From positions 310,001 to 374,000 of the forward strand of contig NZ_QXFH01000072.1 of assembly GCF_003581615.1 (NCBI RefSeq): DNA of 64,000 nucleotides, given 5' to 3'. This DNA comes from Flagellimonas lutimaris (GTDB lineage Bacteria; Bacteroidota; Bacteroidia; Flavobacteriales; Flavobacteriaceae). This document shows, piece after piece, positions 1 to 8,122 of the stretch. Positions within the stretch are counted from its first letter, which is position 1. Each line of letters starts with the position of its first letter. The notes under the pieces are model-generated. The model made no database searches and was not told the DNA's origin. It saw only the letters and a program-made list of their open reading frames with translations. Position numbers and translations under genes: made by a program.

Positions 1-1
1 T

Positions 2-709
2 GCAGATGAAAATCATGCTGTTGCGAGCAAGCAAATACCTGATAATTTGCACAAAGCTTTGCTTTTCAAAAGCAAAGAGGTTATCAATGAGGGTATCTCC
101 TGTTTTGGAGTGCTAGCGATTAATGACAAGGAGCATTATCTATTTATTCAGAAACATCAACCACCAGTAAACCTGGTCTTGGTGGGAGCAGGGAACGATG
201 CACAAATTCTTGCTCAGCAAGCAGAACTCTTGGGCTGGAAGGTCACTGTGACCGACGGTCGACCCACGCACGCGAACAAAGAGCGTTTTGTAGGTTCGTG
301 TCAAGTAATTGTAGCAAAGCCTGAAGAAACCTTGCAAAATATCAAGATAGACAACCGGACTTGTTTTGTGCTGATGAGCCACAATTACAATTATGATTTA
401 GCGGTGCTCAAACTTTTGCTAGGAAGATCTGAGATACCATACATAGGTATATTAGGTCCATTAAAAAAATATAACCGTATGCTCAACGAGCTTGTAGATG
501 ATGGAATAGAAGTATCCAAAGGTGATTTAAACAAAATTCACGCACCCGTAGGGCTAGAAATAGGAGCAGAGACACCGGCAGAGATTGGATTGTCCGTTCT
601 CGCAGAAATTCAAAGTGTATTGAAGAATAAAAATGCCCGACCATTAAAGCAGAAAACGGAACCCATTCACGATAAAGAAGTAAATCAATTTCAAAAAATA
701 TCCATTTGA
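2..709 (+). CDS. XdhC/CoxI family protein (5' end outside window)
   Basis: XdhC proteins bind the finished molybdenum cofactor and help insert it, with its terminal sulfur, into xanthine dehydrogenase-type hydroxylases. The reading frame is open to the left edge, so the N-terminal part is missing. A TTG at 47 is only an internal codon in my reading. The visible part carries the C-terminal Rossmann-like domain: a glycine-rich loop NLVLVGAGNDAQ, the strand VTVTDGRP, a conserved FVLMSHNYNYD, and IGILGPLKK, all typical of XdhC. It is followed with a 4-base overlap (TTGA) by a MocA-like nucleotidyltransferase. That pairing suggests genes for a molybdenum hydroxylase lie just left of the window (inference). 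Confidence 0.85.
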   Translation, partial: ADENHAVASKQIPDNLHKALLFKSKEVINEGISCFGVLAINDKEHYLFIQKHQPPVNLVLVGAGNDAQILAQQAELLGWKVTVTDGRPTHANKERFVGSCQVIVAKPEETLQNIKIDNRTCFVLMSHNYNYDLAVLKLLLGRSEIPYIGILGPLKKYNRMLNELVDDGIEVSKGDLNKIHAPVGLEIGAETPAEIGLSVLAEIQSVLKNKNARPLKQKTEPIHDKEVNQFQKISI

Positions 710-1311
710 GCGCAGAAGAAAACATAGCGGTTGTTGTTTTGGCAGCAGGAGGCTCATCAAGATTGGGTCGACCCAAACAATTGGTGGAATTCAAAGGGAA
801 TACCCTCTTGGAACATACCATGGCCAAAGTGGATATGTTGGGATTTCAGACCAAGATTTTGGTGTTGGGTTCCAATCAAGACAAAATTCAGCAAAAGATA
901 AGCTCGGATGGTTTTAAAGTGGTAATCAATTCCAATTGGGAACAAGGTATGGCCTCTAGCATTAAAATTGGACTAGAAGCTGCCCTAGCAGAGGAAAATG
1001 GATTGAACCATATACTTTTTTTGGTCTCGGACCAACCCTTTTTGGAACGTGCCAATTTAATCAAGTTGGTGCATACCCAATTGACCAAGAATCCTAAAGC
1101 GACATATTCAAAGTATGGTGATAATATTGGAGTGCCGGCCATTTTTGGTAAAGCAGCATTTCCGCTGTTGTTGAAATTGGAAGGAGACGAAGGAGCCAAG
1201 AAGCTAATGCACTTGGAAAATTTTAATTTCTGCACGGAAACTTTCAAAAATGGAGGATTTGATGTGGATACTGAAGAAGATGTACAGCAACTAAAGCAAA
1301 TGGACGTATGA
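706..1311 (+). CDS. MocA/MobA-like molybdenum cofactor nucleotidyltransferase
   Basis: Predicted NTP:molybdopterin nucleotidyltransferase. MocA-type members attach CMP to the molybdenum cofactor for hydroxylases such as xanthine dehydrogenase or CO dehydrogenase. The N-terminus has the nucleotide-binding signature VVVLAAGGSSRLGRPKQL, followed by LLEHTM and later SDQPFL, where an aspartate of this family binds metal. The 201-residue length fits single-domain MocA/MobA proteins. The start is TTG, overlapping the xdhC stop as TTGA, so translation is probably coupled. The pairing with XdhC favours the CMP-forming MocA role over the GMP-forming MobA role, but sequence alone cannot settle the nucleotide. 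Confidence 0.82.
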   Translation: MSAEENIAVVVLAAGGSSRLGRPKQLVEFKGNTLLEHTMAKVDMLGFQTKILVLGSNQDKIQQKISSDGFKVVINSNWEQGMASSIKIGLEAALAEENGLNHILFLVSDQPFLERANLIKLVHTQLTKNPKATYSKYGDNIGVPAIFGKAAFPLLLKLEGDEGAKKLMHLENFNFCTETFKNGGFDVDTEEDVQQLKQMDV

Positions 1312-1544
1312 AAGTAACGGTTAAATATTTTGGTTTGGTGGCCGAAGCTGCTGATAAGTCCGAAGAGGTTATGGAATTCAATGGAGAACTTACCGCTTCG
1401 GAGCTAAAAGAACAATGCCTATACGGGCTTTCGATTGCAGATAAAGATTCCGTGCAGATTGCGGTAAATCAAAATTTGGATGATAAAACAACCCTAAAAG
1501 ATGGGGACGAAGTGGCTTTGTTGCCGCCGTTCGCAGGAGGATGA
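1308..1544 (+). CDS. moaD: MoaD/ThiS family molybdopterin synthase sulfur carrier
   Basis: Small ubiquitin-fold sulfur carrier of 78 residues. Its C-terminal glycine is adenylated by MoeB and thiocarboxylated, then donates sulfur through MoaE to cyclic pyranopterin monophosphate to make molybdopterin. The sequence begins MKVTVKYFGLVAEAADKSEE and ends in LLPPFAGG, the diagnostic double glycine tail. ATG overlaps the previous stop (ATGA), and its own stop overlaps the moeB start in the same way. Placement next to moeB and moaE favours MoaD over ThiS. Confidence 0.92.
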   Translation: MKVTVKYFGLVAEAADKSEEVMEFNGELTASELKEQCLYGLSIADKDSVQIAVNQNLDDKTTLKDGDEVALLPPFAGG

Positions 1545-2554
1545 GCAGATACGACAGACAAATAAAACTCACGGAAGTTGGCCTGGAAGGGCAAGAGAAA
1601 CTTCGCAATGCCAAGGTATTGATTGTTGGTGTAGGTGGATTAGGCTGTCCTGCCGCGATGTATCTGGTCGGCGCAGGAGTGGGTACAATTGGTCTAATGG
1701 ACCACGACAAAGTCGATAAGTCCAACCTGCACAGACAAGTGTTGTTTCAAGAATCGGACGTGGGAAAACCCAAAGCACTTGTTGCCAAAGAACATTTGGA
1801 AAAACAGAACAGCGAGGTACAGTTTGAGGTATACAAGGAACCGTTGACGATTGCAAACGCCGAGAAAATTATCAAACTATACGATATTGTCTTGGACGGT
1901 ACCGACAACTTTGAAACCAAATATTTGCTCAACGATGCCTGTATTTTAGCTGATAAACCTTGGGTTTTTGCCTCGATTTATAAAAATGAAGGGCAATTGT
2001 CAGTCTTTAATTATAAAGATGGACCAACCTATCGCTGCGTTTTCCCAAAAAGTACGCGACAGAACATCAGTTGCGAGGCCACGGGTGTACTGGGCGTGTT
2101 GCCAGGTATTCTGGGAACCCTTCAAGCTGCAGAAGTACTCAAAATGATTCTTAGGGTAGGCGAGGTGCTTTCGGGAAAAATAAAGCTCATTAATATGATG
2201 CAGGCCAATGAGCAGACCATCAAAATAAATAAGCGCCCTGAAGAAATTGAAAAAATAAGGAAAGAAGGGATAGCCCCAGTTTATATTGATTGCGACTTAA
2301 AGAACAAGGAACATTGGTACCTTGATGTTCGCGAAGTATTTGAACAGCCGAAACCAAAAGGACAAAAAGTATTGAGCATTCCTTTTAATGATTTAACATC
2401 ACGACACAAAGAAATTCCTAACAATCAGGAAGTTTTTGTGTTCTGCCAGTCAGGAAAGCGAAGCAAAAACGCCATAGAGATCCTTAAAAATGAATTTGGC
2501 TTTCACAACCTTAAAAATGTGGAAGGCGGAATAGAAACAATTATTGATGGATAA
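1541..2554 (+). CDS. moeB: MoeB/MoeZ-like sulfur carrier adenylyltransferase with C-terminal rhodanese domain
   Basis: E1-like enzyme that adenylates the MoaD tail and allows it to be loaded with sulfur. Residues 1-220 form the ThiF/MoeB fold: GVGGLGCPAA at about 30-39, DHDKVDKSNLHRQ for ATP and arginine contacts, and DGTDN at 119-123. Cys178 sits where the catalytic cysteine of the family lies. Residues from about 250 on form a rhodanese domain with active loop CQSGKRS (Cys302), so sulfur delivery may be built in, as in MoeZ/MOCS3-type proteins. The zinc CxxC pairs of E. coli MoeB are not kept: TYRC at 163-166 has lost its first Cys and there is no second CxxC. The start overlaps moaD by 4 bases. 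Confidence 0.9.
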   Translation: MSRYDRQIKLTEVGLEGQEKLRNAKVLIVGVGGLGCPAAMYLVGAGVGTIGLMDHDKVDKSNLHRQVLFQESDVGKPKALVAKEHLEKQNSEVQFEVYKEPLTIANAEKIIKLYDIVLDGTDNFETKYLLNDACILADKPWVFASIYKNEGQLSVFNYKDGPTYRCVFPKSTRQNISCEATGVLGVLPGILGTLQAAEVLKMILRVGEVLSGKIKLINMMQANEQTIKINKRPEEIEKIRKEGIAPVYIDCDLKNKEHWYLDVREVFEQPKPKGQKVLSIPFNDLTSRHKEIPNNQEVFVFCQSGKRSKNAIEILKNEFGFHNLKNVEGGIETIIDG

Positions 2555-2990
2555 GAAAAAACCAAAAAAAGTATTTGTACAAGGAGCGATTCCACCCGAG
2601 AAAATAGCCAATTCGGTGGCCAACCACCAAAGTAAGACCAATATTGGTGCCCACAGTATTTTCTTGGGGCAAATCAGGGCCGACGAAGTGGATGGGAAAA
2701 CCGTAACCGCTATCGATTACACGGCCTATGAGGAAATGGCGGAAAAAGTGTTTCACGAAATCCGTGAAGCTGCTTTTGCCAAGTTCGATATTACATGTGC
2801 CCATATTTATCACAGTTTGGGCAAAATAAAGGTAGGCAAGCTGTGCTTGTTTGTGTTCACATCATCGGCACACCGAAAGATTGCGATAGCGGCCACCAAC
2901 TTTTTTGTAGAGGAAATCAAGGCGAAAGTGCCCGTATTCGGTAAAGAGATTTTTGAGGACGAAACCCATCAATGGAAAGTAAACAAGTAA
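2547..2990 (+). CDS. moaE: Molybdopterin synthase catalytic subunit
   Basis: Large subunit of molybdopterin synthase. With MoaD it converts cyclic pyranopterin monophosphate to molybdopterin in the cytoplasm. Family signatures are visible: the HSLGKIKVGKLCLFV stretch, SSAHRKIA (the conserved HR), and KAKVPVFGKEIF, which keeps both lysines corresponding to the catalytic pair in the LKxxVPIWKKE motif. I chose ATG at 2547, giving 147 residues. A TTG one codon upstream is possible but less likely. The start overlaps the moeB stop by 8 bases, and moaCB begins directly after the stop codon. Confidence 0.92.
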   Translation: MDKKKPKKVFVQGAIPPEKIANSVANHQSKTNIGAHSIFLGQIRADEVDGKTVTAIDYTAYEEMAEKVFHEIREAAFAKFDITCAHIYHSLGKIKVGKLCLFVFTSSAHRKIAIAATNFFVEEIKAKVPVFGKEIFEDETHQWKVNK

Positions 2991-3887
2991 ATGGTAGACA
3001 TCACACATAAAGTGACCACTTTGCGGGAAGCAACCGCGGAAGCTATTGTAAAAATGAGCAGTCAAGCTACGATAGAGGCTATCCAAAATAACGAAGTTCC
3101 CAAAGGGAATGTGTTTGAAATGGCGAAAGCAGCTGGATTGTTGGGAGTGAAGAAAACACCAGACCTCTTGCCCGATTGTCATCCGTTGCCTATTGAGTAC
3201 ACGGGAATCGACTATGAAATTGATGGGCTGGATATCATCATTTCGATGACGGTAAAAACCATTTATAAAACAGGGGTAGAAGTAGAGGCGATGCACGGAG
3301 CGAGCGTTGTTGCGCTTACGATGTACGATATGCTCAAACCGATTGACAAGAATGTTGAAATCGGCACCATTCGACTCAAATCGAAAAAAGGAGGAAAATC
3401 CTCATTTAAAATAAATTCAGAAGGGTTGACTGCGGATGTAGTCGTTTGTTCCGATACCATTTCCAAAGGAAAGGGCGAGGACAGGGCAGGAGAGGCCATT
3501 GTTGAAAAACTAAAAGCACTGGGAGTGGAATCCCAAAAAAGTATCATCCCAGATGAAGCTGAGGAAATCATCAAAAAAGTAGAGAACACAACTGCTGACT
3601 TGTTGATTTTTACGGGAGGAACGGGCGTAGGACCCCGAGATGTCACTCCACAGACCTTGGAACCCTTGTTGGACATCAAACTAAAAGGAGTAGAAGAACA
3701 AATGCGAAGCTACGGGCAAAATCGGATGCCGTATGCGATGTTCTCGCGTTCCATCGCGGGCATCAAGGATGGTAAACTCATTCTGGCACTGCCGGGTTCC
3801 ACCAAAGGAGCAGCAGAATCGATGGATGCGATTTTCCCCCACGTGCTGCACGCATTTAAAGTGATAGAAGGAAAAAGACATGATTGA
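2991..3887 (+). CDS. moaCB: Bifunctional MoaC-MoaB fusion
   Basis: Two-domain molybdenum cofactor enzyme of 298 residues. Residues 1 to about 140 are MoaC, the second half of cyclic pyranopterin monophosphate synthesis, with the conserved MHGASVVALTMYDMLKPID, which includes the functional Asp and Lys region. Residues from about 143 to the end are MoaB/Mog-like (molybdopterin adenylylation), with TGGTGVGPRDVTPQTL and LALPGSTKGAAE. ATG directly follows the moaE stop with no spacer. The stop overlaps moaA by 8 bases. From memory, MoaC-MoaB fusions occur in other Bacteroidota too. The fused order here means that one polypeptide supplies an early and a late pathway step. Confidence 0.93.
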   Translation: MVDITHKVTTLREATAEAIVKMSSQATIEAIQNNEVPKGNVFEMAKAAGLLGVKKTPDLLPDCHPLPIEYTGIDYEIDGLDIIISMTVKTIYKTGVEVEAMHGASVVALTMYDMLKPIDKNVEIGTIRLKSKKGGKSSFKINSEGLTADVVVCSDTISKGKGEDRAGEAIVEKLKALGVESQKSIIPDEAEEIIKKVENTTADLLIFTGGTGVGPRDVTPQTLEPLLDIKLKGVEEQMRSYGQNRMPYAMFSRSIAGIKDGKLILALPGSTKGAAESMDAIFPHVLHAFKVIEGKRHD

Positions 3888-4872
3888 AAAGAAACCACAA
3901 ATACTAGACAATTTCGGTAGACCACATACCTATCTTCGCATTTCGTTGACGGACCGATGTAATCTTCGATGCTTTTACTGTATGCCGGAAGAAGGTATTG
4001 AGTTGATGGAAAAACCCAGTATTATGACCTTGGAGGAAATCATTGAAATGACAAGAACTTTCAGGGATTTGGGGGTGGATACGGTACGTTTGACTGGCGG
4101 TGAACCTTTGGTTCGAAAGAACTTCGGCTATTTGGTCGAAGAGTTGGCCAAATTAGGCGTTACCCTCAAACTGACCACCAATGGAATTGTTCTCGACAAA
4201 TACCTGGACTTATTCGATAAAATTGGACTGCGTAAAATCAATTTTAGTTTGGATACGCTGGACAAAGCCAAATCCATATTCATCACCAAGCGGGATTATT
4301 ACGAGCGCATTATGCGCAACTTGGAGATGGCCTTGGATATGGATATGGACATCAAGCTCAACATTGTATTGATCAAGGGTGTGAACGATAACGAAATCAA
4401 TGACTTTATTGCTTTGACCAAGGATAGAAATATTACTCCAAAGTTTATTGAGTTTATGCCGTTCAAAGGCAATAAATGGGATTGGAGCAAGGGCGTGTCC
4501 AAGGACGAAATTTTAAAGACTGTTGGCGACAAGTTCGGGGAAATAGAGACCTTACAAAATCCAAAGCACAGTACTTCCACCAATTTTAAAGTAAAGGGAC
4601 ACAAAGGCAGTTTTGGCATTGTGAGTACGATTACCAATCCTTTTTGTGATGAATGTAACCGTATTCGCCTTACGGCTGATGGCAAGATGAAGAATTGTCT
4701 GTTTGCCACGTCCGAAACTGATTTGTTGACCCCGATGCGGAACGGCGAAAAGATAGATAAGACTATTTTGGAAGCCATTAAATCCAAAAAGCATTCTAGA
4801 GACGGTATGGATGTAAAGATGGATGCCGAACACTACGAGCAAAACCGTTCAATGATTTCAATAGGAGGCTAA
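3880..4872 (+). CDS. moaA: GTP 3',8-cyclase MoaA
   Basis: Radical SAM enzyme that rearranges GTP in the first step of molybdenum cofactor synthesis, acting with the MoaC domain encoded just upstream. The N-terminal [4Fe-4S] site is DRCNLRCFYC (Cys27, Cys31, Cys34). The SAM-contacting glycines are in RLTGGEPL. The second cluster is at NPFCDECNRIRL with a further Cys in KNCLF, the CX2CX13C arrangement of MoaA. The protein ends in a Gly-Gly tail (ISIGG), which is functionally important in this family. At 330 residues it is full length. It overlaps moaCB by 8 bases and moeA by 1 base. Confidence 0.96.
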   Translation: MIEKKPQILDNFGRPHTYLRISLTDRCNLRCFYCMPEEGIELMEKPSIMTLEEIIEMTRTFRDLGVDTVRLTGGEPLVRKNFGYLVEELAKLGVTLKLTTNGIVLDKYLDLFDKIGLRKINFSLDTLDKAKSIFITKRDYYERIMRNLEMALDMDMDIKLNIVLIKGVNDNEINDFIALTKDRNITPKFIEFMPFKGNKWDWSKGVSKDEILKTVGDKFGEIETLQNPKHSTSTNFKVKGHKGSFGIVSTITNPFCDECNRIRLTADGKMKNCLFATSETDLLTPMRNGEKIDKTILEAIKSKKHSRDGMDVKMDAEHYEQNRSMISIGG

Positions 4873-6038
4873 TGGTTACGATTGAAGAAGCACTTCACAT
4901 TATTGAAGACCAAAAAATCATTTTAAAAAGTGAAACAAAGCCGCTTGAAGAGTCTCTTGGCTATGCCCTTGCCACAAATACGGCATCCCCTTTTGATGTG
5001 CCCGAGTTTGACAATTCTGCGATGGACGGATATGCCCTTTGTGGACTTTATCAAGGGTATCAACTGGTAGGGGAGGTAGCTGCTGGTGATTCCAAAGAAA
5101 TTTTAATGAATGATGGCGAAGCGGTTCGGATATTCACAGGTGCCAAAGTGCCTCAAAACACTTCTGCGGTAATGATGCAGGAGAAAACTTCGGTAAAAGA
5201 AAACACGCTTTTCTTGGATGAAATGCCCAAAGCTGGTCAAAACATCCGTAAAAAAGGCGGTCAGTTGGAAGAAGGGCAGGAGGTATTTATAGAAGGCCAC
5301 ATTTTAAATCCACCTTCTTTGGCGTTGATGGGAAGCTTGGGATTAGAAAACTTGAAAGTTTTTTCGAAACCTAGAGTGAACATTATCACCACAGGAAATG
5401 AATTGGTAAAACCTGGTCAACCCAAGACCGAGGGTCAGATATATGAATCCAACAGCTACGCGATTTCGGGTGCACTACAACAATTTGGCTTTGAACACCA
5501 TCAAAAAACACAAATACAAGATGATTTTGAGGCCACCAAAGCTGGCATCAAAACTGCTTTGGAATCCTGCGACATACTGATTATTTCTGGAGGAATTTCG
5601 GTTGGCGACTATGATTTTGTAAAACAATCCCTCGAAGAAAATGGAGTTAACGAATTGTTTTACAAAGTGTTTCAAAAACCAGGAAAGCCATTATATTTTG
5701 GGCGAAAGGGAAATCAGTTCGTGTTTGCCCTGCCTGGCAACCCAGCATCTTCACTTACCTGTTTTTATGTGTACGTCCTTCCGCTGCTTCAAAAATTATC
5801 TGGGTATCCGAAAGCTGGTTTAACTACGTATCAATTCCCGATAAAACACGCTTACGAGAATCGTTTTGGACGTCCTTCTTTTCTAAAAGCAGCTGTTTTT
5901 GATGGAAAAGTGGAGATTTTGGACGGTCAAGGCTCATCAATGATTCAATCTATGGCCAAAGGAAACGCCCTTGCTTTTATAGATAAAGAGGAAAAGCTTG
6001 AAGAAGGAGACCTGATTAAATGTAAACTAATCTCCTAA
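4872..6038 (+). CDS. moeA: Molybdopterin molybdenumtransferase MoeA
   Basis: Inserts molybdate into adenylylated molybdopterin, the final step of making active cofactor. Visible motifs are EFDNSAMDGYAL near the N-terminus, VRIFTGAKVP, the central MoaB-like domain with TTGNELVKPG and ISGGISVGDYDF, and LPGNPASSLTCFYVYVLP. The C-terminal domain IV follows. Its 388 residues are close to the family norm of about 400. The start A is the last base of the moaA stop codon, so the genes are translationally coupled. Three bases separate its stop from the following permease gene. Confidence 0.95.
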   Translation: MVTIEEALHIIEDQKIILKSETKPLEESLGYALATNTASPFDVPEFDNSAMDGYALCGLYQGYQLVGEVAAGDSKEILMNDGEAVRIFTGAKVPQNTSAVMMQEKTSVKENTLFLDEMPKAGQNIRKKGGQLEEGQEVFIEGHILNPPSLALMGSLGLENLKVFSKPRVNIITTGNELVKPGQPKTEGQIYESNSYAISGALQQFGFEHHQKTQIQDDFEATKAGIKTALESCDILIISGGISVGDYDFVKQSLEENGVNELFYKVFQKPGKPLYFGRKGNQFVFALPGNPASSLTCFYVYVLPLLQKLSGYPKAGLTTYQFPIKHAYENRFGRPSFLKAAVFDGKVEILDGQGSSMIQSMAKGNALAFIDKEEKLEEGDLIKCKLIS

Positions 6039-6041
6039 CCA

Positions 6042-6797
6042 ATGAGCGTTGAATATTTGCCCGTTGTCTTTTTTCTGATTGCACTTTTTTATAGCTCGGT
6101 CGGATTTGGGGGAGGTTCCAGTTATTTGGCTATTCTAAGCCTTTTCCTAACCGATTTTTACGAGATACGTTCCACGGCACTTATTTTAAATATTTGCGTG
6201 GTGACCATCGGAACCATTGTTTTTATCAGGAACCGAGTTTTTGATATGAAGTTGTTTTGGCCTTTTTTAGTGATGAGTATTCCGTTTGCATACCTTGGGG
6301 CGCAGGTGCGACTATCGCAAACGATGTTTTTTATGGTGCTGGGAGGAGCCTTGATTTTGGCAGGCGTTTTTATGTTACTTCGTTTTGCCAAGAACCAACT
6401 GGATTCGAAACAATTTTCCAATTCCAAAAAAATGTTTCTGGGCGGAGGTATTGGATTACTTTCTGGAATTTCTGGAATAGGCGGAGGTATTTTCCTATCA
6501 CCGGTTTTGAATCTTTTAAAATGGGCTAATCCAAGGATAGTGGCTTCCTTGGCCTCTATATTCATTTTGGTCAATTCCATTTCTGGTTTAATTGGCCTCA
6601 ATGTAGCAGGAACCTTCAAACTGAACAGTGAGTTGATGCTAAAACTTGTGGTTGCCGTGGTAATTGGGGGCAGTATCGGGTCTTACCTGTCCAACAAAAA
6701 ATTCAATCTGAAGTTTTTAGGGGTGCTGACCAGTATTTTGGTGCTTTACGTGGGGTTGCGGTTGATTTTATTGCACGGTTTTGGCATTAAGATTTAA
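6042..6797 (+). CDS. TauE/SafE (TSUP) family membrane permease, last gene of the Moco operon
   Basis: Integral membrane protein of 251 residues with about eight hydrophobic segments. The two half-repeats each carry the glycine-rich signature of the TSUP family: YSSVGFGGGSSYLAIL near residue 15 and GGGIGLLSGISGIGGGIFLSPVL near 130-150. TSUP proteins export or move sulfur compounds such as sulfite, sulfoacetate or thiosulfate, and other organic anions. It sits 3 bases after moeA and shares the operon, so a role in handling an oxyanion or sulfur compound linked to a molybdoenzyme is likely but unproven. The last 4 bases overlap the 3' end of the oppositely oriented ModE-like gene. Confidence 0.85.
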   Translation: MSVEYLPVVFFLIALFYSSVGFGGGSSYLAILSLFLTDFYEIRSTALILNICVVTIGTIVFIRNRVFDMKLFWPFLVMSIPFAYLGAQVRLSQTMFFMVLGGALILAGVFMLLRFAKNQLDSKQFSNSKKMFLGGGIGLLSGISGIGGGIFLSPVLNLLKWANPRIVASLASIFILVNSISGLIGLNVAGTFKLNSELMLKLVVAVVIGGSIGSYLSNKKFNLKFLGVLTSILVLYVGLRLILLHGFGIKI

Positions 6798-7141
6798 ATC
6801 AGAGCCAACATCTCATCCGTATGTTGTTGAATGGTTGCGGTAATTTTTTCGTTCATTGAGAGGAAGGTGGAAAGTACTTTTTTTCCGGTTTCCGTTAATT
6901 CAGCCCCTCCGCCTTGGGCCCCTCCTTTGTGGAGTTCCACATAAGGTTGCTGTCCTCTTTGATTCATATCTTCCACCATGGACCATGCTTTTCGGTAAGA
7001 CATACCCATTTCCTTGGCAGCTTTGGACAGCGAACCGTTTTTATCAATCATCATTAAAAGTTGTGCCCGTCCAGGGCCAAAAAACTTTTTTCCGTCAATA
7101 TCTATCCAGCATCGCGCACGTAACTCTTTTTTTGTTTTCAT
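6794..7141 (-). CDS. ModE-like winged helix-turn-helix regulator (no molybdate-binding domain)
   Basis: DNA-binding protein of 115 residues matching only the N-terminal domain of ModE, the molybdate-responsive regulator. The segment GSLSKAAKEMGMSYRKAWSMV is the helix-turn-helix, preceded by FFGPGRAQLL and followed by a wing with GGGAELTETGKKVL. E. coli ModE carries two C-terminal TOBE/MOP molybdate-binding repeats. They are absent here, so how the protein senses molybdate or cofactor is not visible. It lies tail to tail with the molybdenum cofactor operon, overlapping it by 4 bases, and probably regulates that operon and itself. A TACCTTTA site (7183-7190, minus strand) could be its promoter -7 element. 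Confidence 0.88.
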   Translation of the reverse strand: MKTKKELRARCWIDIDGKKFFGPGRAQLLMMIDKNGSLSKAAKEMGMSYRKAWSMVEDMNQRGQQPYVELHKGGAQGGGAELTETGKKVLSTFLSMNEKITATIQQHTDEMLALI

Positions 7142-7452
7142 ACGGGTTCAATTCATCGGTCGGTTTTATTTGACGTTCTATGTAAAGGTATCATTTATGA
7201 TTAGAGGGAATATATTTTTTGGGTTACCCTAAATCATACTTTTATTTAAGGATTAAGTTACTTTTTTTTCGGTTAAGCGATGAAGTGAGCAATTCAGATT
7301 GGATTTAGATGTGGTCGAATTAGTAGTAATTGAAGCTATAAATTATTGTACTTGTGAATAATTTTAACTCAACTCAAGATTGTAAATCATCAAAGGAAGT
7401 TGGAATCAATACAATCCAAGGCAATTGACAAGGTATTTTCACTTCGGGAGTT
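7142..7452. other. Intergenic region upstream of the ModE-like gene
   Basis: No gene is seen in this AT-rich stretch. It holds the presumed leftward promoter of the ModE-like gene and an imperfect inverted repeat described separately (7197-7237). The part from about 7245 to 7450 shows no clear hairpin, repeat or open frame that I can support. Confidence 0.6.
7197..7237. promoter_or_regulatory. Imperfect inverted repeat upstream of the ModE-like gene, possible operator
   Basis: ATGATTAGAGGG at 7197-7208 is mirrored by CCCTAAATCAT at 7227-7237, with a spacer of 18 bases. It lies just upstream of the candidate -7 site TACCTTTA (7183-7190, minus strand) of the ModE-like gene, where an autoregulatory operator could sit. 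It does not resemble the E. coli ModE site closely. The link is inference from position only. Confidence 0.35.
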
Positions 7453-7617
7453 CTAATCCAATTGATCAATTTTTTTCATGATTTCTTCAGCCTCGAACAC
7501 TTTTTCATCACTAAGTTTTCTATTTGTAGTGGAGAGTGCATGTGCTTCTTTTAGGAGTTTGGCGTACTTTTCTTGTAGTTTTTCTTTTTCAGTTTTCTTT
7601 TTGAACAATCCGAACAT
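7453..7617 (-). CDS. Small DUF6435 (Lacal_2735-like) protein
   Basis: A 54-residue protein starting MFGLFKKKTEKEKLQEKYAK and continuing with KLLKEAHALSTTNRKLSD, ending in a helical EEIMKKIDQLD tail. I recognise it as the Lacal_2735/DUF6435 family of tiny flavobacterial proteins. Function is unknown. It is strongly charged and predicted to be almost entirely helical, with a short amphipathic N-terminus (MFGLF) followed by lysines that could touch a membrane. It stands alone, with more than 100 bases of AT-rich sequence on its 5' side for a promoter. Confidence 0.85.
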   Translation of the reverse strand: MFGLFKKKTEKEKLQEKYAKLLKEAHALSTTNRKLSDEKVFEAEEIMKKIDQLD

Positions 7618-7734
7618 GAGGTATCTTGATTTATGAGCTGAGGTCTTTTGTTATTTAACAGCAATTTCATGAAATATACAAAATGTTTAATTAAATTAGG
7701 ATGTTGTTAAACAAAATTGAAAAAAGCTTATTAT

Positions 7735-7956
7735 ATGAAAATTTCTGCAATGGACTGGCTGGGTTTAACCACCCTTATCTTGGTGACGGTTACCATTTTT
7801 GCCGCAATGGACTTGGCCTTTAATTGGATATTTTACCTCACTGTTTTAGGACAGGTTTCTCTCGTTGTTACCGTGTACAAGGTTTTAAGGGATGATTATA
7901 CTACCGAAAAAACGTTCAAGGATTTTTATGAGGATAAGCCGATGCCTGGGAATTGA
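7735..7956 (+). CDS. Small two-helix membrane protein of unknown function
   Basis: A 73-residue protein beginning MKISAMDWLGL. Two hydrophobic stretches (about residues 8-27 and 30-48) are separated by a short turn, followed by a charged cytoplasmic-looking tail VLRDDYTTEKTFKDFYEDKP. I do not assign a function. ATG at 7735 is preferred over an in-frame TTG 18 bases upstream, because the shorter form begins closer to the first membrane segment. It looks like the short conserved hypothetical membrane proteins common in Flavobacteriaceae. The composition resembles its neighbours. Confidence 0.65.
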   Translation: MKISAMDWLGLTTLILVTVTIFAAMDLAFNWIFYLTVLGQVSLVVTVYKVLRDDYTTEKTFKDFYEDKPMPGN

Positions 7957-8029
7957 GGTTGGAACTTTAAAATAGCATTCAACCAGAGCGTATATAAAAA
8001 ACCACAACTTTTTACTGTGGGTTTCGTTT

Positions 8030-8046
8030 GCGGAGGAAGATGGATT
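8030..8046. repeat. Partial copy of the tRNA-Ser 3' end
   Basis: Seventeen bases match positions 8187-8203, the 3' acceptor end of the tRNA-Ser gene, with one mismatch, in the same orientation and 157 bases away. Such tRNA-end duplications can mark old integration sites, but nothing mobile lies between the two copies, so this may be chance or an old tandem remnant. Confidence 0.4.
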
Positions 8047-8122
8047 ACTTTTGGTTTTCCCTATAACCACATTTTGCAAATGCAACTTTGAATTCCTCTG
8101 GAATTCACATCTTAAAAAAACA

